Counted from the stretch's first letter, positions 1-9,442 are shown. The stretch is 64,000 nucleotides of DNA from an uncultured Acidimicrobiaceae bacterium (GCA_937975915.1 CALJTY010000031.1:1-64000), one strand, 5' to 3'. Notes: generated by a model not told the origin, from the sequence alone. Translations and numbers: made by a program.

Positions 1-1862
1 GCTGGTTAGTAGAAGGTGTTGTTTCTGGAGTCTCGGGGTATGGCAACTCAGTAGGCGTTCCAAACATTGGTGGTGAGCTCACCTTCGATGATTGCTACGC
101 ATCGAACCCACTCGTAAATGTTCTCTGTGTTGGTGCACTGCCAAAGGACCGACTCGTTCTTGGCATTGCGTCTGGTGTTGGCAACTACGCAGTGCTGCTC
201 GGATCATCAACTGGTCGTGACGGTATTGGCGGTGTATCAGTGCTTGCATCCGCTGGATTTCAAGGCGACGACGGTGCCGCATCGCTTGATGACGCCAAGC
301 GTCCAAGTGTCCAAGTCGGTGATCCCTATGAAGAGAAGCGACTTATTGAAGCCTGTCTAGAGTTACTGGATCAAAAACTCGTTGTCGGTATTCAAGACTT
401 GGGTGGAGCAGGACTCGTTTGCGCAACGAGTGAGACGGCCGCCAAAGGTGGCGTCGGACTTGATGTAAACATCAACGCTGTTCCCCAGCGCGAAGCGGGA
501 ATGGTCTCATGGGAAATCATGACTTCTGAAAGTCAAGAGCGCATGCTTGCAATTGTGACTCCTGAAGACTGGCCAGCAGTTGAAGCGCTTTGCAAGAAGT
601 GGGAAGTCAGGGCGAACGTTGTTGCACATGTTGTTGAACCGTCGAAAGATAAGGACGGAAACCTTGTCGGAATGCTTCGCATTCGTGACGGCTTTGACGG
701 CGAAATTCTTGGCGAAGTTCCTGCGAAGTCGCTCGCAGATCAAGCTCCTCTCTACAACCGACCAATGAGCCGACCTGCAAACCTGGACGCGATTCAAAAA
801 GACGACCCGACACTTGATGAACCAGTTGGATCTCCAAACGAAGACTTGCTCGATCTTCTAATTGACCCAGCCTGGGTGTATCGCCAGTACGACTCACAGC
901 TCTTCTTGAACACTGTTGTGGGACCAGGACGAGACGCAGCACTTCTTCGTCTCGCTGGACCAGGGCTACCTTCATCAAACCGAGGCATTGCACTTTCGAC
1001 TGATTCGAATCCTCGCTGGTGTGCACTCGACCCTCGCAAAGGAACACTGCTCACCGTTGCTGAAAGTGTTTCAAACCTCGCCTGCGTTGGAGCAACGGCA
1101 AAAGCTCTCGTGAACTGTCTTAACTTTGGTAACCCTGAACACCCAGAGGTGATGTGGCAACTTTCTGAGTCCGTTGATGGCATGGCTGAAGCCTGTAACG
1201 CAATGGGCATCCCAGTCGTTGGTGGAAATGTTTCTCTCTACAACGAGAGTGGCGGCAACGACATTGATCCAACACCAGTCGTTGGACTTCTTGGCGTTGT
1301 TGACTCACTTGTGGCCCCTCCACCTGGATGGAACTGGAAGTTCGGTGACAGCGTGGTCCTCGTTGGGAAACGTGAAGCACAAGACGGCCCGGCATTCCCA
1401 CTTGGTGGAACACGTTGGGCTACACGACGTGGTCGACGTGGAGGAGTTGTTCCATCTCTTGACGTCAACGCTTTTAACGCAACTATCAAGTTCGTGGCTG
1501 GTGAAATTGCCTGGATTTGCAAGGGTGAACAAAGTGACGTCACTGCGGTGCACGACGTGGGTAGCGGCGGCCTTAGTGCGGCACTGGCTGAAATTGTCGC
1601 AACGACTGGCTTGGGGCTAAACGCAGATGAACTCACTTCGCATGGCGAACTCTTTAGTGAGTTCCCAGGTCGTTTTGTAATGGCGACGAGTGATGTATCC
1701 CAGTTCGCTCAGCGTGCAAAAGAGGCTGGCGTTGACATTGCAGTTCTCGGCACTGTTGGTGGCGACTCACTTCGCATTGGCTCATCAATCAACGTGAGTG
1801 TTCGAGAGATTGAAAGCCGTCGAAGCAACGCACTCACCAGTGCGCTTGCATCAGTTGACTAA
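1..1862 (+). CDS. purL: Phosphoribosylformylglycinamidine synthase subunit PurL (5' truncated by window)
   Basis: The reading frame is open from base 3, so the gene begins before the window; about 619 residues are visible. FGAM synthase II converts FGAR plus glutamine-derived ammonia and ATP to FGAM, step 4 of purine synthesis. The first visible residues carry the conserved stretch GVSGYGNSVGVPNIGGE, and later NCLNFGNPEHPEVMWQ and GIPVVGGNVSLYNES, all typical of PurL. The size suggests the stand-alone small PurL that works with PurS and PurQ; those two are not in the window. purF and purM follow on the same strand after the opposite-strand PHP gene. The stop shares CTAA with the stop of that PHP gene. 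Confidence 0.97.
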   Translation, partial: WLVEGVVSGVSGYGNSVGVPNIGGELTFDDCYASNPLVNVLCVGALPKDRLVLGIASGVGNYAVLLGSSTGRDGIGGVSVLASAGFQGDDGAASLDDAKRPSVQVGDPYEEKRLIEACLELLDQKLVVGIQDLGGAGLVCATSETAAKGGVGLDVNINAVPQREAGMVSWEIMTSESQERMLAIVTPEDWPAVEALCKKWEVRANVVAHVVEPSKDKDGNLVGMLRIRDGFDGEILGEVPAKSLADQAPLYNRPMSRPANLDAIQKDDPTLDEPVGSPNEDLLDLLIDPAWVYRQYDSQLFLNTVVGPGRDAALLRLAGPGLPSSNRGIALSTDSNPRWCALDPRKGTLLTVAESVSNLACVGATAKALVNCLNFGNPEHPEVMWQLSESVDGMAEACNAMGIPVVGGNVSLYNESGGNDIDPTPVVGLLGVVDSLVAPPPGWNWKFGDSVVLVGKREAQDGPAFPLGGTRWATRRGRRGGVVPSLDVNAFNATIKFVAGEIAWICKGEQSDVTAVHDVGSGGLSAALAEIVATTGLGLNADELTSHGELFSEFPGRFVMATSDVSQFAQRAKEAGVDIAVLGTVGGDSLRIGSSINVSVREIESRRSNALTSALASVD

Positions 1863-2782
1863 CGAGCTGCCTTTAACTCGTCGAGAACTTCATTAGGGAC
1901 TCGAAGATCACCAGTTCTACCGAGACCTAATTTCACATCTTCTTTATAAGAGCCGTGATAATCAGATCCACCAGTGGGAATCATTCCTGCGTTTCGAGTT
2001 AGCTTCACCATTTGTCCACGAATCTTCTCGTTCACTCCGCCGTAGTAGGCCTCAGCTCCAGCGAAACCGCGATCGCGAAGTGAATTAAGAACCTTAGGCA
2101 TGGTCTCTTCAATCTCAGTTGGCGATAGTGAGCTCACGTAGTTAACCAGTGGGTGCGCTACCGAGAACACGGTCCCAGAACCCTTCGCAGCATCGAGGAA
2201 TGTCTCAACAGACATGCTCTTTCGACCCACGTGTGCCTTGCCACCTTCACCCAACCAGTCAATAAAAACCTTGTTCCAATTCTCAGGGTCCTTGGCGCCA
2301 ACTATCTCAGGGTGGAGCTCAAACATTGCCTGCGCGAAGTGAGGTCGGCCAATGTTGTCTGCATTGCCAACAAGATTGGTCAGATAGTCAAGGTTGACTT
2401 TCTCGAATCCATTTTCACGTAAAAGTCGCACGAGAGTTTCGTTGCGCTCGTTTCGGTCGCGACGCATTTCGGCCAATTTTTGCTGAACGGGGTGATCCTC
2501 GTTGAGGGGCAAGAAATAGGCGAGAACGTGAATGTTTCGAGGTGATGAGGGGCCACCAGAGCGCTCTTTTGGGAACTCTCCATCGCGTAACGAAACCTCA
2601 GTGCCGGGTATGAGTTCAATGCCGAACTGGGCACATGAGGCGGCCATGCGCTCATGGCTAGCGGTGGTGTCGTGGTCAGTTAGAGAGATTGCCGAAATAC
2701 CGATTTTGCTGGCGTTTTCTGCCAACTGTTCTGGGGTATCAGAACCATCAGAAAACGTCGAGTGGGTATGGAGGTCAATCAT
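1859..2782 (-). CDS. PHP-domain phosphoesterase (YciV/RNase AM-like)
   Basis: A 307-residue PHP-family metal-dependent phosphoesterase. It starts with the metal-binding HTHS (H5, H7), followed by D12, TDHD near residues 35-38 and GTEVS near 59-63, the usual PHP ligands. Related proteins (YciV/TrpH, RNase AM) hydrolyse 3',5'-nucleoside bisphosphates or trim RNA 5' ends, so a role in RNA or nucleotide turnover is likely but inferred. A short loop rich in Ser, Gly and Pro lies near residues 72-82. The gene sits alone on the minus strand between purL and purF, and its TAG stop overlaps the purL TAA by 4 nt. Confidence 0.85.
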   Translation of the reverse strand: MIDLHTHSTFSDGSDTPEQLAENASKIGISAISLTDHDTTASHERMAASCAQFGIELIPGTEVSLRDGEFPKERSGGPSSPRNIHVLAYFLPLNEDHPVQQKLAEMRRDRNERNETLVRLLRENGFEKVNLDYLTNLVGNADNIGRPHFAQAMFELHPEIVGAKDPENWNKVFIDWLGEGGKAHVGRKSMSVETFLDAAKGSGTVFSVAHPLVNYVSSLSPTEIEETMPKVLNSLRDRGFAGAEAYYGGVNEKIRGQMVKLTRNAGMIPTGGSDYHGSYKEDVKLGLGRTGDLRVPNEVLDELKAAR

Positions 2783-2865
2783 TATCTAAGCGTACCGATG
2801 CCCTGAGTCATGTGCCAAGATTACACAGTGCTTTCGCAAATAAATACTCATAAGGTGGAAGCTCA

Positions 2866-4263
2866 ATGAAAGAAGCGTGTGGAGTCGTAGGGATCATCGC
2901 CCCCGGACGAAACGTGGCACACCTTTGCTACGACGCTATGTACGCACTCCAGCACCGCGGTCAAGAATCTGCCGGAATGGCGACTTTTGATAACAAGCAA
3001 ATTACTGTCGTAAAAGATAACGGACTCGTCAGTCACGTTTTTAGTGACACCACACTTCGCGCATTGAGTGGATCACACGTCATTGGACACACTCGATATT
3101 CAACATCAGGTTCTGCGAACTGGACTGCTGCGCAACCGGTGTACCGCAGTGCTGGGGCATCGGGCTTTGCACTTGGTCACAATGGCAACCTCACTAATAC
3201 GGGTGAACTTGCTGAAGTTGCAGGTATTCAAGTAACCACAATGCTCTCAGACTCTGACCTCGTTGCAGAACTTCTGGCACGTGAAATCGAAAGTGGCGCA
3301 GCAATGGCGCACGCTCTGAGGTCTGTTCTGTCTAAAGCGCAGGGCGCATTCTCAATGGTGATTCTTGAATCAGACACCATTTACGCAGTTCGAGACCCAC
3401 ACGGTTTTAGACCACTCTGCTTAGGTCGACTCGGAACAGAAGATGCACCCGAAGGTTGGATTGTTGCTTCAGAGTCACCAGCGCTTGACGTAATTGGTGC
3501 AGCGTTCGTTCGTGAAATCAAACCTGGTGAGATGGTGACTATTACCGAAGAAGGCGTTTCATTTGTGCAGTTGTTAGAACCAGTTGGCGAAAAAGAGATG
3601 CTGTGCATTTTTGAATTCGTTTACTTTGCTCGTCCTGATACCTACCTCATGGGTCACCAAGTGCACACGGCACGTCGTCGCATGGGGGAGCTACTCGCGA
3701 AACAGTCGCACGTTGATGCTGACATTGTTATGGGTGTTCCCGACTCGGGTATCCCAGCGGCAGAGGGATTCGCGAAAGCTTCAGGCATTCCATTTGGTTA
3801 CGGCCTAGTGAAGAATCGCTACATCGGTCGCACATTTATCTCGCCAGATCAAAACAAGCGAGAAGCCAGCGTTCGTCGAAAGCTAAATCCACTTCGTGAA
3901 AACATTGAGGGTCAACGTCTCGTTGTTATTGATGATTCCATTGTTAGAGGAACTACTACGAAGGCCCTCGTCGCGATGTTGCGTGACGCCGGTGCCAAGG
4001 AAATTCACCTCCGCATTTCGTCACCACCATTCTCGTGGCCTTGCTACTACGGCATTGATACTCCAACGCGTGAAGATCTTCTTGCTGCGAACAACACCAT
4101 TGAAGAAATGCGTGAATTCATTGGATGTGACTCACTTGAATTCATCTCACTTGAAAATCTTCGAGCTGCCATTCAACTAGACGGCGAATGCTGTGACGCG
4201 TGTCTGACTGGTAACTACTCCGCTCCAACGCCAGTCGCACTGGGCAAGGGAGCTCGCTGGTGA
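2866..4263 (+). CDS. purF: Amidophosphoribosyltransferase PurF
   Basis: First committed enzyme of purine synthesis: PRPP plus glutamine gives 5-phosphoribosylamine. It is 465 residues long. The N-terminal nucleophile would be Cys5 after a minimal MKEA leader, followed by GVVGI and LQHRGQES, typical of class II glutamine amidotransferases. The PRPP-binding loop VVIDDSIVRGTT is near residue 350. Cysteines near 247, 421, 443 and 446 (the last two in CDAC) match the positions of the 4Fe-4S ligands in the Bacillus-type enzyme, so an iron-sulfur cluster is expected. An AAGGTGG ribosome site precedes the ATG. The stop overlaps the GTG start of purM. Confidence 0.97.
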   Translation: MKEACGVVGIIAPGRNVAHLCYDAMYALQHRGQESAGMATFDNKQITVVKDNGLVSHVFSDTTLRALSGSHVIGHTRYSTSGSANWTAAQPVYRSAGASGFALGHNGNLTNTGELAEVAGIQVTTMLSDSDLVAELLAREIESGAAMAHALRSVLSKAQGAFSMVILESDTIYAVRDPHGFRPLCLGRLGTEDAPEGWIVASESPALDVIGAAFVREIKPGEMVTITEEGVSFVQLLEPVGEKEMLCIFEFVYFARPDTYLMGHQVHTARRRMGELLAKQSHVDADIVMGVPDSGIPAAEGFAKASGIPFGYGLVKNRYIGRTFISPDQNKREASVRRKLNPLRENIEGQRLVVIDDSIVRGTTTKALVAMLRDAGAKEIHLRISSPPFSWPCYYGIDTPTREDLLAANNTIEEMREFIGCDSLEFISLENLRAAIQLDGECCDACLTGNYSAPTPVALGKGARW

Positions 4264-5321
4264 GTCGTTTACTCGACCAAGCACTTGGTGGAATGACCTA
4301 CGCGCAGTCGGGTGTGTCAATTGATGCAGGCGATGAAGCAGTTGAGCGAATTAAGGAAGTTGTTGCGAGCACGAAGCGTCCAGAAGTACTCGGTGGTATT
4401 GGTGGATTTGGTGGGCTCTTTAAACTAAACACCTCAAAATTCAAAGAACCGGTCCTCGTTGCGTCCGCCGACGGTGTTGGTACCAAACTTGAAGTGGCAC
4501 GACAAGTTGGCCGCTACGACTCAGTCGGAATTGACCTTGTGGCAATGCTCGTAGATGACCTTGCATGCATTGGTGCAGAACCGTTGTTTCTTCTTGACTA
4601 CGTGGCTGTTGGTGCACTTGATCCAGCGCGCTTAGAAGAACTAGTGACTGGTATTGCTGCGGGTTGTCGTCAGGCCAATACCGCGCTACTCGGTGGCGAA
4701 ACGGCAGAGCACGGCGGTGTGATGAAACCAGACGATCTCGACGTTGCGGGATTTGCCGTAGGCGTTGTGGAGCGTGGCAGTGAAATGGGACCGGAGCGAG
4801 TGCGTAGTGGTGACGTACTTATTGGACTCGGTTCTCCAGGGCTGCGCTCTAATGGTTACTCACTTGCTCGCAGTGTTCTAGTGAAGCATCAAAGCGATTT
4901 AGCTAAGCCAGCCTTTGAAGGCTCGGCTCGCTCGCTGGGTGATGAGTTGCTTGTCCCTTCGGTAATTTATGCACCGACAATTACTGCAATGCGCGCAGAA
5001 CTGGGTTCATCAGTTCATGCAGCTGCTCACATAACGGGTGGCGGAATTCTTGGCAACGTAGTTCGCATTTTGCCAGAAGGACTTAACGCAAACATTGAGA
5101 TGGATTCGTTCGAGACTCCAGAAATTTTCTTCGAAATTCAAAGACGCGGTCAGGTAAGCGCTGACGAAATGGTTCGAGTGTTTAACTGCGGCCTCGGGAT
5201 GGTTGTGAGTGTGGACCCTTCGAGCGCCTCAGCCGCCCTTACAATTGCCAGAGCACAAGGTATTGTCGCAACGATTGTTGGCAATGTTTCAGCCGGATCA
5301 CAAAAGGTCGTACTCTCATGA
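4260..5321 (+). CDS. purM: Phosphoribosylformylglycinamidine cyclo-ligase PurM
   Basis: AIR synthetase, step 5 of purine synthesis: FGAM plus ATP gives aminoimidazole ribonucleotide. It is 353 residues, the normal size. The N-terminal ATP-binding half has YAQSGVSIDAGDEAVERIK and SADGVGTKLEVA; the middle has LLGGETAEHGGVM and the C-terminal half HITGGGILGNVVRILP, all conserved in PurM. The GTG start overlaps the purF TGA (GTGA) and the stop overlaps the pyrE start (ATGA), so purF, purM and pyrE should be translated in a coupled way from one mRNA. Confidence 0.97.
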   Translation: MSRLLDQALGGMTYAQSGVSIDAGDEAVERIKEVVASTKRPEVLGGIGGFGGLFKLNTSKFKEPVLVASADGVGTKLEVARQVGRYDSVGIDLVAMLVDDLACIGAEPLFLLDYVAVGALDPARLEELVTGIAAGCRQANTALLGGETAEHGGVMKPDDLDVAGFAVGVVERGSEMGPERVRSGDVLIGLGSPGLRSNGYSLARSVLVKHQSDLAKPAFEGSARSLGDELLVPSVIYAPTITAMRAELGSSVHAAAHITGGGILGNVVRILPEGLNANIEMDSFETPEIFFEIQRRGQVSADEMVRVFNCGLGMVVSVDPSSASAALTIARAQGIVATIVGNVSAGSQKVVLS

Positions 5322-5872
5322 CAGATGCACGCGAACGAGTTCTGCAGCATCTCTTGGAACACTCAGTTCGAAGGGGAGACTTCACTCTAAAGTCAGGCCG
5401 CAAATCTTCGTGGTTTATTGATTCAAAGCAAACAATTTGCGCACCTGAAGTAATGGTTGATGTTGCAAATCTCATCCTTGAGAGAATTCCAGCTGATGCC
5501 TCAGCAATTGGTGGTCTCACAATGGGAGCCGACGGCGCAACGTTTATCACCGCTGGAGTTGCAGGAACCAAGGGTCGTGCGCTTCGCGCGTTCAGCGTTC
5601 GAAAAGAAGTGAAAGATCACGGTGCTGGCGGTCGCATTGCTGGTTCACTACAGCCTGGCGACCGCGTGGTTATTACTGAAGACACCGTCACCCGTGGGAC
5701 AAGTCTTATGGAAGCAGCCAGAGTGGTTAGAGACTTTGGTGCTGAAGTGGTTCTTTTGCTCGCCGTAGTTGACCGTGGCGGCACTGCGGCTGCAATGGCG
5801 AACGAAGAGGGCTGGAAGTTCGAAGCAATCTTCAGCGCACCAGATCTTGGATTTGAGTACGAAGGCGCCTAA
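5318..5872 (+). CDS. pyrE: Orotate phosphoribosyltransferase PyrE
   Basis: Type I phosphoribosyltransferase of 184 residues that makes OMP from orotate and PRPP in pyrimidine synthesis. It has FTLKSGRKSSWFID near residues 22-35 and the PRPP loop VVITEDTVTRGTS at about 117-129, which holds the ED acid pair. The ATG overlaps the purM stop, which puts a pyrimidine gene at the end of a purine operon. The stop shares CTAA with the convergent serine hydrolase. Confidence 0.93.
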   Translation: MTDARERVLQHLLEHSVRRGDFTLKSGRKSSWFIDSKQTICAPEVMVDVANLILERIPADASAIGGLTMGADGATFITAGVAGTKGRALRAFSVRKEVKDHGAGGRIAGSLQPGDRVVITEDTVTRGTSLMEAARVVRDFGAEVVLLLAVVDRGGTAAAMANEEGWKFEAIFSAPDLGFEYEGA

Positions 5873-6930
5873 CTAGCGGCGAGTACGTCTAGTACTCGTG
5901 TTCGCCACGCTCTGATGTCTGGGTAGAACTCGTCGGTTGTGTGGCCAAAGCGAAGCACTAAAGCATCGAGTGCTGGAACAACACTGATCATCTGACCTTC
6001 ATATCCATTGGCCCAGTACGTGCCGTACTTGTCGCCAGTCACCCACCACTGCCATGAGTAGTACGTGCCATTTTCATCTTGGCTGTGGGGAATCTGCGCC
6101 GTTGAAGCCCAGTCTTCGCTAATGAGTTGCACGCCATCCCATTCGCCACCGCGTAAATACAAGAGTCCAAATTTTGCAAAGTCGAGTGCAGTTGCGTGCA
6201 CAAAACTTGACGCAACCCACACGCCCTTGTCGTCATATGCGGCAACTGCGCTATTCATGCCAAGAGGTCTAAAGAGCTTCTTAGTTAAGTAGTCGTTGTA
6301 TTTTTCTCCGTAGCCAACGTTGTCAGCAACAATTCGACTCAGCACGTTGGTTGTTCCACTCGAGTAGTTGTAGAACGTTCCCGGCTCGTGAGCGAGTGGC
6401 TTGGAGGCGACAAAACTAGCCATGTCGGCCTTCGCGTCTCCGTACAGCATTGCAATGACGTCGCTTGGATTGTCAACGTCATAATCTTCGACGAACTTAA
6501 GACCGTCACGCATCGCCAAGAGATCTTTGACCTTGATGTTGTGGCGAGGATCGCTCGGCTCAGTCCATTCAGGGACTGGTGCATTTTGTTCAGGGTCAAT
6601 CAGTCCCTGGGCGTTCAGCGTTCCAATAATCATGTGCAACATTGATTTAGCCATTGACCACGAGATCAGCTGGCTCGAAGCAGTAATGGGCTCAGCTGGT
6701 TTGTCAAAGTAAAACGTTTCACCGCCGTAACGTTCGGCAACTACTTTTCCACCCTTTACAACAACCACTGCATTGGTCTCTTTAAGATTTTCACTTGTGA
6801 ACATCTCGTCGACAACTTTGTCGAGAGCGTCTTGATTAGAGACTTCGCCTCGCGGCCAGCTCGTTGTTGGCCATGCAACACCTGAGGGCTGCTTGCAAGA
6901 AGAAGGAGTGATATTTGGTAGTGAACTCAT
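5869..6930 (-). CDS. Beta-lactamase-related serine hydrolase (class C fold)
   Basis: A 353-residue member of the class C beta-lactamase/esterase superfamily, closest in layout to 6-aminohexanoate-dimer-hydrolase-like enzymes. The SxxK catalytic motif is SMAK at about residues 92-95, with a Tyr-Ser-Ser near 189-191 where class C enzymes have YxN. There is no clear signal peptide, so it is probably cytoplasmic. The substrate cannot be read from sequence; an esterase or amidase is as likely as anything acting on beta-lactams. It is convergent with pyrE. Confidence 0.8.
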   Translation of the reverse strand: MSSLPNITPSSCKQPSGVAWPTTSWPRGEVSNQDALDKVVDEMFTSENLKETNAVVVVKGGKVVAERYGGETFYFDKPAEPITASSQLISWSMAKSMLHMIIGTLNAQGLIDPEQNAPVPEWTEPSDPRHNIKVKDLLAMRDGLKFVEDYDVDNPSDVIAMLYGDAKADMASFVASKPLAHEPGTFYNYSSGTTNVLSRIVADNVGYGEKYNDYLTKKLFRPLGMNSAVAAYDDKGVWVASSFVHATALDFAKFGLLYLRGGEWDGVQLISEDWASTAQIPHSQDENGTYYSWQWWVTGDKYGTYWANGYEGQMISVVPALDALVLRFGHTTDEFYPDIRAWRTRVLDVLAAS

Positions 6931-6983
6931 AGAACTTTATTGTTGCACGGATTCGTGTCACAGCTGTTTTCTACATTCAAAGC

Positions 6984-7292
6984 ATGAAGATTCACGAAGA
7001 AACGACTGAGCAATTTCTGTATAGGACAGTGCACCCGACTAGGAGGCATCGATACCGGGTGAGTGCGTATTTAGTTAAAAGACTTAAGGGTTCAAATGTG
7101 GTTGCTCGGATTGAGCCACTCGGATTAATAAACGAGGCGCTCGCGCGTCATGAAATTGCAATGGTCGGTCTACAAAAGAATCTCGTTGCACGCGGCGGAT
7201 GGGAAGAAACGAAAAGCAGAAACCATGTTCGAATTCAGGTTGGTTCGAAAAATTCTGGCTTGGAAAATAAAAAGGTTGTCCCACGGAAATAA
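6984..7292 (+). CDS. Doubtful 102-aa ORF
   Basis: An open frame in the roughly 390-nt gap between the serine hydrolase and the tRNA pair. The product is basic, with no domain I recognise. No ribosome site is visible before the ATG, and its last codons run through the stem of the tRNA terminator on the other strand, which argues against it. Nothing else in 6931-7268 looks coding. Confidence 0.2.
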   Translation: MKIHEETTEQFLYRTVHPTRRHRYRVSAYLVKRLKGSNVVARIEPLGLINEALARHEIAMVGLQKNLVARGGWEETKSRNHVRIQVGSKNSGLENKKVVPRK

Positions 7293-7313
7293 ATAAATTC
7301 CCGTGGAACAACC
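7269..7313 (-). terminator. Rho-independent terminator of the tRNA-Asp/tRNA-Phe unit
   Basis: Arms at about 7274-7288 and 7298-7313 (GGTTGTCCCACGG against CCGTGGAACAACC, one G-T pair and one bulge) form a long stem around an AT-rich loop. Read on the minus strand it lies 3 nt past tRNA-Phe and is followed by TTTTTATTTT, a classic intrinsic terminator. Confidence 0.85.
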
Positions 7314-7316
7314 GAA

Positions 7317-7392
7317 TGGTGGTCGAGACCGGCGTCGATCCGGTGACCTCACGCTTTTCAGGCGCGCGCTCTACCAACTGAGCTACTCGACC
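7317..7392 (-). tRNA. tRNA-Phe (GAA)
   Basis: The reverse complement folds as a cloverleaf. The acceptor stem GGTCGAG pairs with CTCGACC, the D arm is GCTC...GAGC, and the anticodon stem CGCGC/GCGTG encloses loop CTGAAAA, so the anticodon is GAA. The discriminator is A and the 3' CCA is encoded. It is co-oriented with tRNA-Asp 28 nt upstream. Confidence 0.97.
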
Positions 7393-7420
7393 AAACCTCC
7401 ACACCCTTACGGGTGTCGAG

Positions 7421-7495
7421 CGGACCTGACGGGATTTGAACCCGCGACCTCCGCCTTGACAGGGCGGCGTGCACTCCGAGCTGCACCACAGGTCC
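7421..7495 (-). tRNA. tRNA-Asp (GTC)
   Basis: The acceptor stem GGACCTG pairs with CAGGTCC and the discriminator is G. The anticodon stem CCGCC/GGCGG holds loop CTGTCAA, so the anticodon is GTC. The 3' CCA is not encoded, unlike its neighbour tRNA-Phe. A small hairpin (ACACCC/GGGTGT) sits in the spacer between the two tRNAs and may mark a processing site. Confidence 0.97.
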
Positions 7496-7611
7496 TCGGT
7501 GTTCCCAGAGCCAAGGCCCTGAGACGCGAATAGTAAGTCTATACGGTGTGGGTAGGTCGCTACTTGGGCGACAAATAAAGAGATTTGGTTCTACCTACAG
7601 ACTAAGGAGAA

Positions 7612-7851
7612 CTACAAACCCAGTTTCTGAGCGAGCTGATCATTTGATGGCTCAACAAGAATGTCCCCATCTTCAAAAATGATTGTGGGCACGACTCGCT
7701 GGCCACCATTGAGTTCAACGCATTCAGCAAGGGCTTCTTGATCTACGTCAACATCAACCCAGTCGTAGGCAATGTTGTTTTCAGCAAAAAATGCCTTTGC
7801 TCTGGTGCAGTCGCTGCACCATTCAGTGCCAAGTACGCGAATTGAATTCAT
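7612..7851 (-). CDS. Glutaredoxin/mycoredoxin-like protein
   Basis: A 79-residue thioredoxin-fold protein with the redox motif WCSDC (C12, C15) and the cis-proline segment VVPTIIF. Size and motif match actinobacterial mycoredoxins and NrdH-like glutaredoxins, which reduce mixed disulfides with mycothiol or feed electrons to reductases. The exact partner cannot be told from sequence. It is a single gene downstream of the tRNA promoter region, on the minus strand. Confidence 0.8.
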   Translation of the reverse strand: MNSIRVLGTEWCSDCTRAKAFFAENNIAYDWVDVDVDQEALAECVELNGGQRVVPTIIFEDGDILVEPSNDQLAQKLGL

Positions 7852-7902
7852 GACTACTTTTTAATTCAAGAAGTCTTATTTTGCAAGTTCATTTCGAATC
7901 CC

Positions 7903-8619
7903 CTACCCAAGAGGCGTATGAACGTTTTGTCCAGGTTTGAACTCAATACTTCCATCGGCTTTCAGCAACCAAACTGATCTGAGGCCATCAACTGTCCAGT
8001 ATTCAGGACCACCAACGAGAGCAGTGTCTTCGTCAATACCTAGTAGTGAAATTGATGAATCAACATTCTCTAAGAATTTTGTTTCTAGGTCTGGTACGTA
8101 GTTTTTGAATCGATCAAAGTGTGGAATTACTCGAAGGTGTGGAAGGAGACTCAGCCCTTGCACTTCGCCACGGTTTGTCATGCGAGAAGAAATTGGTGGA
8201 ACTGAAGTGCTCATCACCATTGCACCCGCACTACATCCCGCAACCGCAGCACCATTTTCCCATTCGTTGACAATTGCTTCCCACACCAATGTTCCTCTGA
8301 GCGTGTCAGCTAAAAATGCGGGATTTCCGCCAGAGAGATAAATAAGACCTGCACCGTGAATCATGGCTGCGTTTTCTAGATCATCTGCATCATCTCTTGT
8401 AGAGATATGTAGAACAACCTGTTCAACGCCTATGGCTTCGGCCTGCTTTTTCCCCAGGTCGTGCCAGTACTCAAGAACCTTCGGCCCGTCAGGTACTGCA
8501 GCCGTTGCAATTTGAACGTACTTAGCTGGGCGGCCCTTGAGGAGAGAAGCTTCGACTTCGCGCATTTGCGGCAAGTATTCGCCAGAGCCAACGAGCGCTA
8601 TTGGGCCAGATAACTTCAC
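7903..8619 (-). CDS. Peptidase E/cyanophycinase-like (S51 family) protein
   Basis: A 238-residue protein with the nucleophile elbow GCSAGAMVM (Ser130) and the preceding YLSGGNP segment, as in S51 serine peptidases (dipeptidase E, cyanophycinase). Family members cleave Asp-X dipeptides or cyanophycin. The substrate here is unknown and no cyanophycin synthetase is in the window. The start is GTG with a poor ribosome site. Confidence 0.72.
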   Translation of the reverse strand: MKLSGPIALVGSGEYLPQMREVEASLLKGRPAKYVQIATAAVPDGPKVLEYWHDLGKKQAEAIGVEQVVLHISTRDDADDLENAAMIHGAGLIYLSGGNPAFLADTLRGTLVWEAIVNEWENGAAVAGCSAGAMVMSTSVPPISSRMTNRGEVQGLSLLPHLRVIPHFDRFKNYVPDLETKFLENVDSSISLLGIDEDTALVGGPEYWTVDGLRSVWLLKADGSIEFKPGQNVHTPLG

Positions 8620-8646
8620 TTCGTAATCGTACTTACTAAGAGCAAT

Positions 8647-9414
8647 CTATTGCTGGGAGCTGCCACGAGAAATAATGCCGTCGCGCTGTGACTCAAAGGC
8701 TGCAGCATCAAAACGCTCCTTCATCCAGCGCCGGCTCCACTTTGCCTCTTCAAGGTAGGCATCGTCATCAGAGCGGTTGCCAAGAGTTTCGTACATCGTC
8801 CTTATTTCTTTTACTGAAAGTGGATCGATCTCTGCAATGGTCTTGGCTTGCTCCATGACTCTGGTCATCAAGCTGTCGTGTTCGCAGACTTCATTAACAA
8901 GTCCCCACTGGTAGGCAGTCTCAGCATCGATGAAATTGCCAGTGAATGACATCTGGCGAGCGCGGTTGATACCTACTAGTTGGGGAAGGCGAATAGTCAT
9001 TCCTCCACCGGGCATCACTCCGACTCGTGCGTGAGTATCAGCGAATGAAGCTTTCTCTGATGCGATCAACCAGTCACAACCAAGCGCTACCTCAAGCCCA
9101 CCAGTTACTGCTGCACCATTGATGGCACCAATGATGGGCTTGCTTGTCCTTGGAAGGAGTCCATGTTGCTGGGTGCTGCCTTCAGCACTGAGGCGAATAT
9201 CTTTATACGTCGTGGCTAGATCTTTTAGGTCAAGCCCGGCACAGAATGCTGGGTCCTGTCCGGTGACGACAATTACATTGACATCGCTACTGGCGTCAAG
9301 CTCTTGGACGCTTCTGAAAAGATCATGCATCATCTGAGCGGTGAGTGCGTTTCTTGCAGCTGGTCGAGCAAGAGTGACCACGCCAACTTTGCCGATTTGT
9401 TCAACTTCAATCAT
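8647..9414 (-). CDS. Enoyl-CoA hydratase/isomerase family protein
   Basis: A 255-residue crotonase-fold protein. DPAFCAGLDLKDL and the oxyanion-hole region AAVTGGLEVALGCD are typical, with the usual catalytic region near FADTHARVGVMPGGG; that last stretch has Gly where classical hydratases carry the second Glu. Reaction specificity (hydratase, isomerase or other) is therefore uncertain. It stands in a row of minus-strand single genes with no beta-oxidation partners next to it. Confidence 0.85.
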   Translation of the reverse strand: MIEVEQIGKVGVVTLARPAARNALTAQMMHDLFRSVQELDASSDVNVIVVTGQDPAFCAGLDLKDLATTYKDIRLSAEGSTQQHGLLPRTSKPIIGAINGAAVTGGLEVALGCDWLIASEKASFADTHARVGVMPGGGMTIRLPQLVGINRARQMSFTGNFIDAETAYQWGLVNEVCEHDSLMTRVMEQAKTIAEIDPLSVKEIRTMYETLGNRSDDDAYLEEAKWSRRWMKERFDAAAFESQRDGIISRGSSQQ

Positions 9415-9442
9415 TGTGGCCCCCAGTGTTCTTGGTTAAAAC

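Noticed and set aside
6984..7292. A 102-aa plus-strand ORF treated as a real gene
   Set aside because: It lacks a ribosome site and runs into the stem of the tRNA terminator; kept only as a doubtful entry.
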